Origin: Balanoglossus misakiensis
Lineage: Eukaryota > Hemichordata
Direction of reading: 5' to 3'
Assembly: GCA_040954595.2 (NCBI GenBank)
Contig: CM082579.2
Location: forward strand, 2,604,001-2,668,000
Length of the DNA: 64,000 nucleotides
Shown: one piece after another, positions 62,401 to 64,000 of the stretch
How the letters are laid out: each line of letters opens with the position of its first letter
Numbering within the stretch: position 1 is the first letter of the stretch
Made by a program: the position numbers and the translations under genes
Notes under the pieces: model-generated
Seen by the model: the letters and a program-made list of their open reading frames with translations, nothing else
What the model was told of the DNA's origin: nothing
The model's database searches: none

Positions 62401-63220
62401 AACTCAGTGATAGAGCACTTGAACACATTGCCAAAGGGTAAGTTCATTGAAATTAATGTAAAGATATTTTTCACCAAGGAATGGTTGTGGGCTTAGTGGC
62501 AACTTTATTGCATTTACCAGTTTGCGGGCAGTTTCAGTCTCTCTCGAAAATAATAATTTTGTATTCCACTTGACTACTTTCATGAATTCTTAAATTTTCA
62601 GGTGTAAGAAACTGCATCACTTGGCCCTGTGTTGGTGTTGGGACATCACTGAAAATGGACTTGTGCATGTAATTGACAACTGCAGGTAAGTGGACCACTG
62701 TATTCTTTTGTTCGTCTGTCTGTCTGTCCCTGACCCTCCGACTCTCTTCCTCTGTCCCTGTGCATGTTTCTCTAAATAAACTGAAATGATCCTTTCCAAA
62801 GTAGACAGGAGAGTTTTTAAAAATTCATTGAGCAAGTGAAAAGAGTGCAAAATTGTTTTTACTTATCCTTTCCATTAACAGTGAGATGGAAACCCTGGAT
62901 CTGCTTGGATTGGACAAGATCCTAGGAATGTGTCTGATGAGAATACCGGAAAAGATGCCAAGATTACATTTCCTGGATTTACGACAGTGCAACAGGGTTA
63001 GTTGCTTTGTATCATGCAGTACCAGTAGTTTACATCTTTCCAAACTCTTACTATAGATGTTGTCAACTTTTATTCACTGGTCATTTTAGTTACCCCTGTC
63101 TATGTCTGTGTTATTCTGTTTCAGATCTCAGACAGTATGCTGACAGATCTGGTGATAAAGAAGAACAATCTGCAGATCATTAATTACTATGGCGATGAAG
63201 TGACGCCATATGCTTTGTAG
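59492..63220 (+). CDS. F-box / leucine-rich repeat protein with long disordered N-terminus
   Basis: Predicted substrate receptor of an SCF (Skp1-Cul1-F-box) ubiquitin ligase. Exons 59492-61677, 61887-62058, 62274-62437, 62602-62685, 62882-62996 and 63125-63220 join in phase (2817 bases, 938 residues). Residues 1-540 are acidic, Ser-rich and lack known domains. The F-box begins near 543 (LFFDSLPTEITMNIYSYLT, then VAPVCRKWYETAHDPVLW). At least ten AMN1/FBXL-type leucine-rich repeats follow (LQSLNLGFCDNVNEKIID, LQSLNVEGCERITDTCIS, LRSLNMSHCIKVTDPGI). The protein ends YYGDEVTPYAL. Usual FBXL2/20-type proteins are about 430 residues, so the long N-terminus is notable. I do not recognise a specific orthologue. 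An in-frame TGA at 59477-59479 supports the start chosen. Confidence 0.88.
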
Positions 63221-64000
63221 GAAAACATCGCATCATGAAACTGGTTGATACATTATCAGTACTGTAAAAGTGGCAGACTGAAAGACTTTTTCTACTAGGT
63301 GTCTTCAAGGAAGCTCATCCTAAACACAACATATTTTTGTGGACTGAAGATAATGTACGTTTTAGTACACAACACACAGATTTATTTTCATCTGAAATAA
63401 ATATTGCATGATTGAATATGCTCACACTCAATATAAATTATTTAAGTCATAGACTCTTGAGAAAGAAGGGTCTTTTATTGAGTGAAAAAAACTTGAAAAC
63501 TTTAAACTGCGCGCGAGCCATACGTTACACAGTTTCTATCTGCCACCTGCTTGATGCCACCAAGTGGTTCTTGCCAAGTCGAATCATTTCACAAGTGAGA
63601 TTATTTTACATACTGAAGCTCGGACATCACAACTATACATGTACATAGCCATGAACTTGCGTGTGTTTCACAGTTCAAAGGTCGGCCTATGATACTCAGT
63701 AATACATGTAGTATACATTTCCATTAATACCTTTATTCAGTTTATAATGGGTTTTTTTCATTAATACATATTTGCATGAAGACAAAAATAAAGCGTTAAA
63801 GATTTATCATTTACTGTGGATATAAATCCCTAGGGCTTTATACTTGACAGCGTTTTGAGTAACCATGGAAAAAGTGGCAGTAATGTTATAGGGCAAATTC
63901 CTTTGATAAAATAAAGAAGTAGAAACATTTAAAAGTACTAAAATTTCTCTGCATATCTGTTCCAAGAATTCTGTTCTAACAAAATATATTGAATTTTATC
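63221..64000 (+). other. 3'UTR and downstream sequence of the F-box/LRR gene
   Basis: AATAAA at 63396-63401 is the likely polyadenylation signal. A further AATAAA lies near 63786. No other gene is seen before the window ends. Confidence 0.55.

Overview
This is nuclear DNA of an animal. Genes are split by GT-AG introns of about 0.1 to 10 kb, exons join in phase, and the proteins are bilaterian families: a BMP-pathway Smad, an MTUS/ATIP-type microtubule protein, SLAIN, ANKRD46 and an F-box/LRR protein. The AT-rich introns, lack of recognisable vertebrate repeats and single-copy-like R-Smad suggest a marine invertebrate, possibly a deuterostome such as a hemichordate or cephalochordate. I cannot place it further from sequence alone. 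No CRISPR, operon, rRNA, tRNA or viral element was seen.

Layout. 1-2230, plus strand: 3' end of a Smad1/5/8 gene (MH2 domain ending in SSVS) and its 3'UTR. 2230-19842: gene-poor, with a TATA-box promoter candidate near 4687 followed by a possible leader exon ending at 5116. 19843-42481, plus: a 15-exon gene (model 1848 aa) with an N-terminal CAP-Gly domain, about 1000 residues of disordered acidic/Ser-rich sequence, a series of symmetric Ser/Thr-rich exons, and a C-terminal coiled coil matching vertebrate MTUS1/MTUS2. An internal alternative first exon (36822-36936) resembles the private first exon of the short human isoform ATIP1. 56505-48890, minus: a 9-exon SLAIN gene (model 618 aa), convergent with the MTUS-like gene, with a large Gln/His-rich exon. 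58818-57810, minus: a 2-exon ANKRD46 gene (231 aa). 59492-63220, plus: a 6-exon F-box/LRR gene (938 aa) divergent from ANKRD46 across a compact promoter with ETS and YY1-like sites.

How they fit together. Two neighbouring genes, the CAP-Gly/MTUS-like gene and SLAIN, encode likely microtubule plus-end trackers. Both carry SxIP EB-binding motifs and one carries a CAP-Gly domain. Human SMAD9, MTUS2 and SLAIN1 all lie on chromosome 13, so the order here may be a remnant of ancestral linkage. The most unusual observation is the CAP-Gly domain joined by in-phase exons to an MTUS coiled coil, together with an ATIP1-like internal promoter exon.
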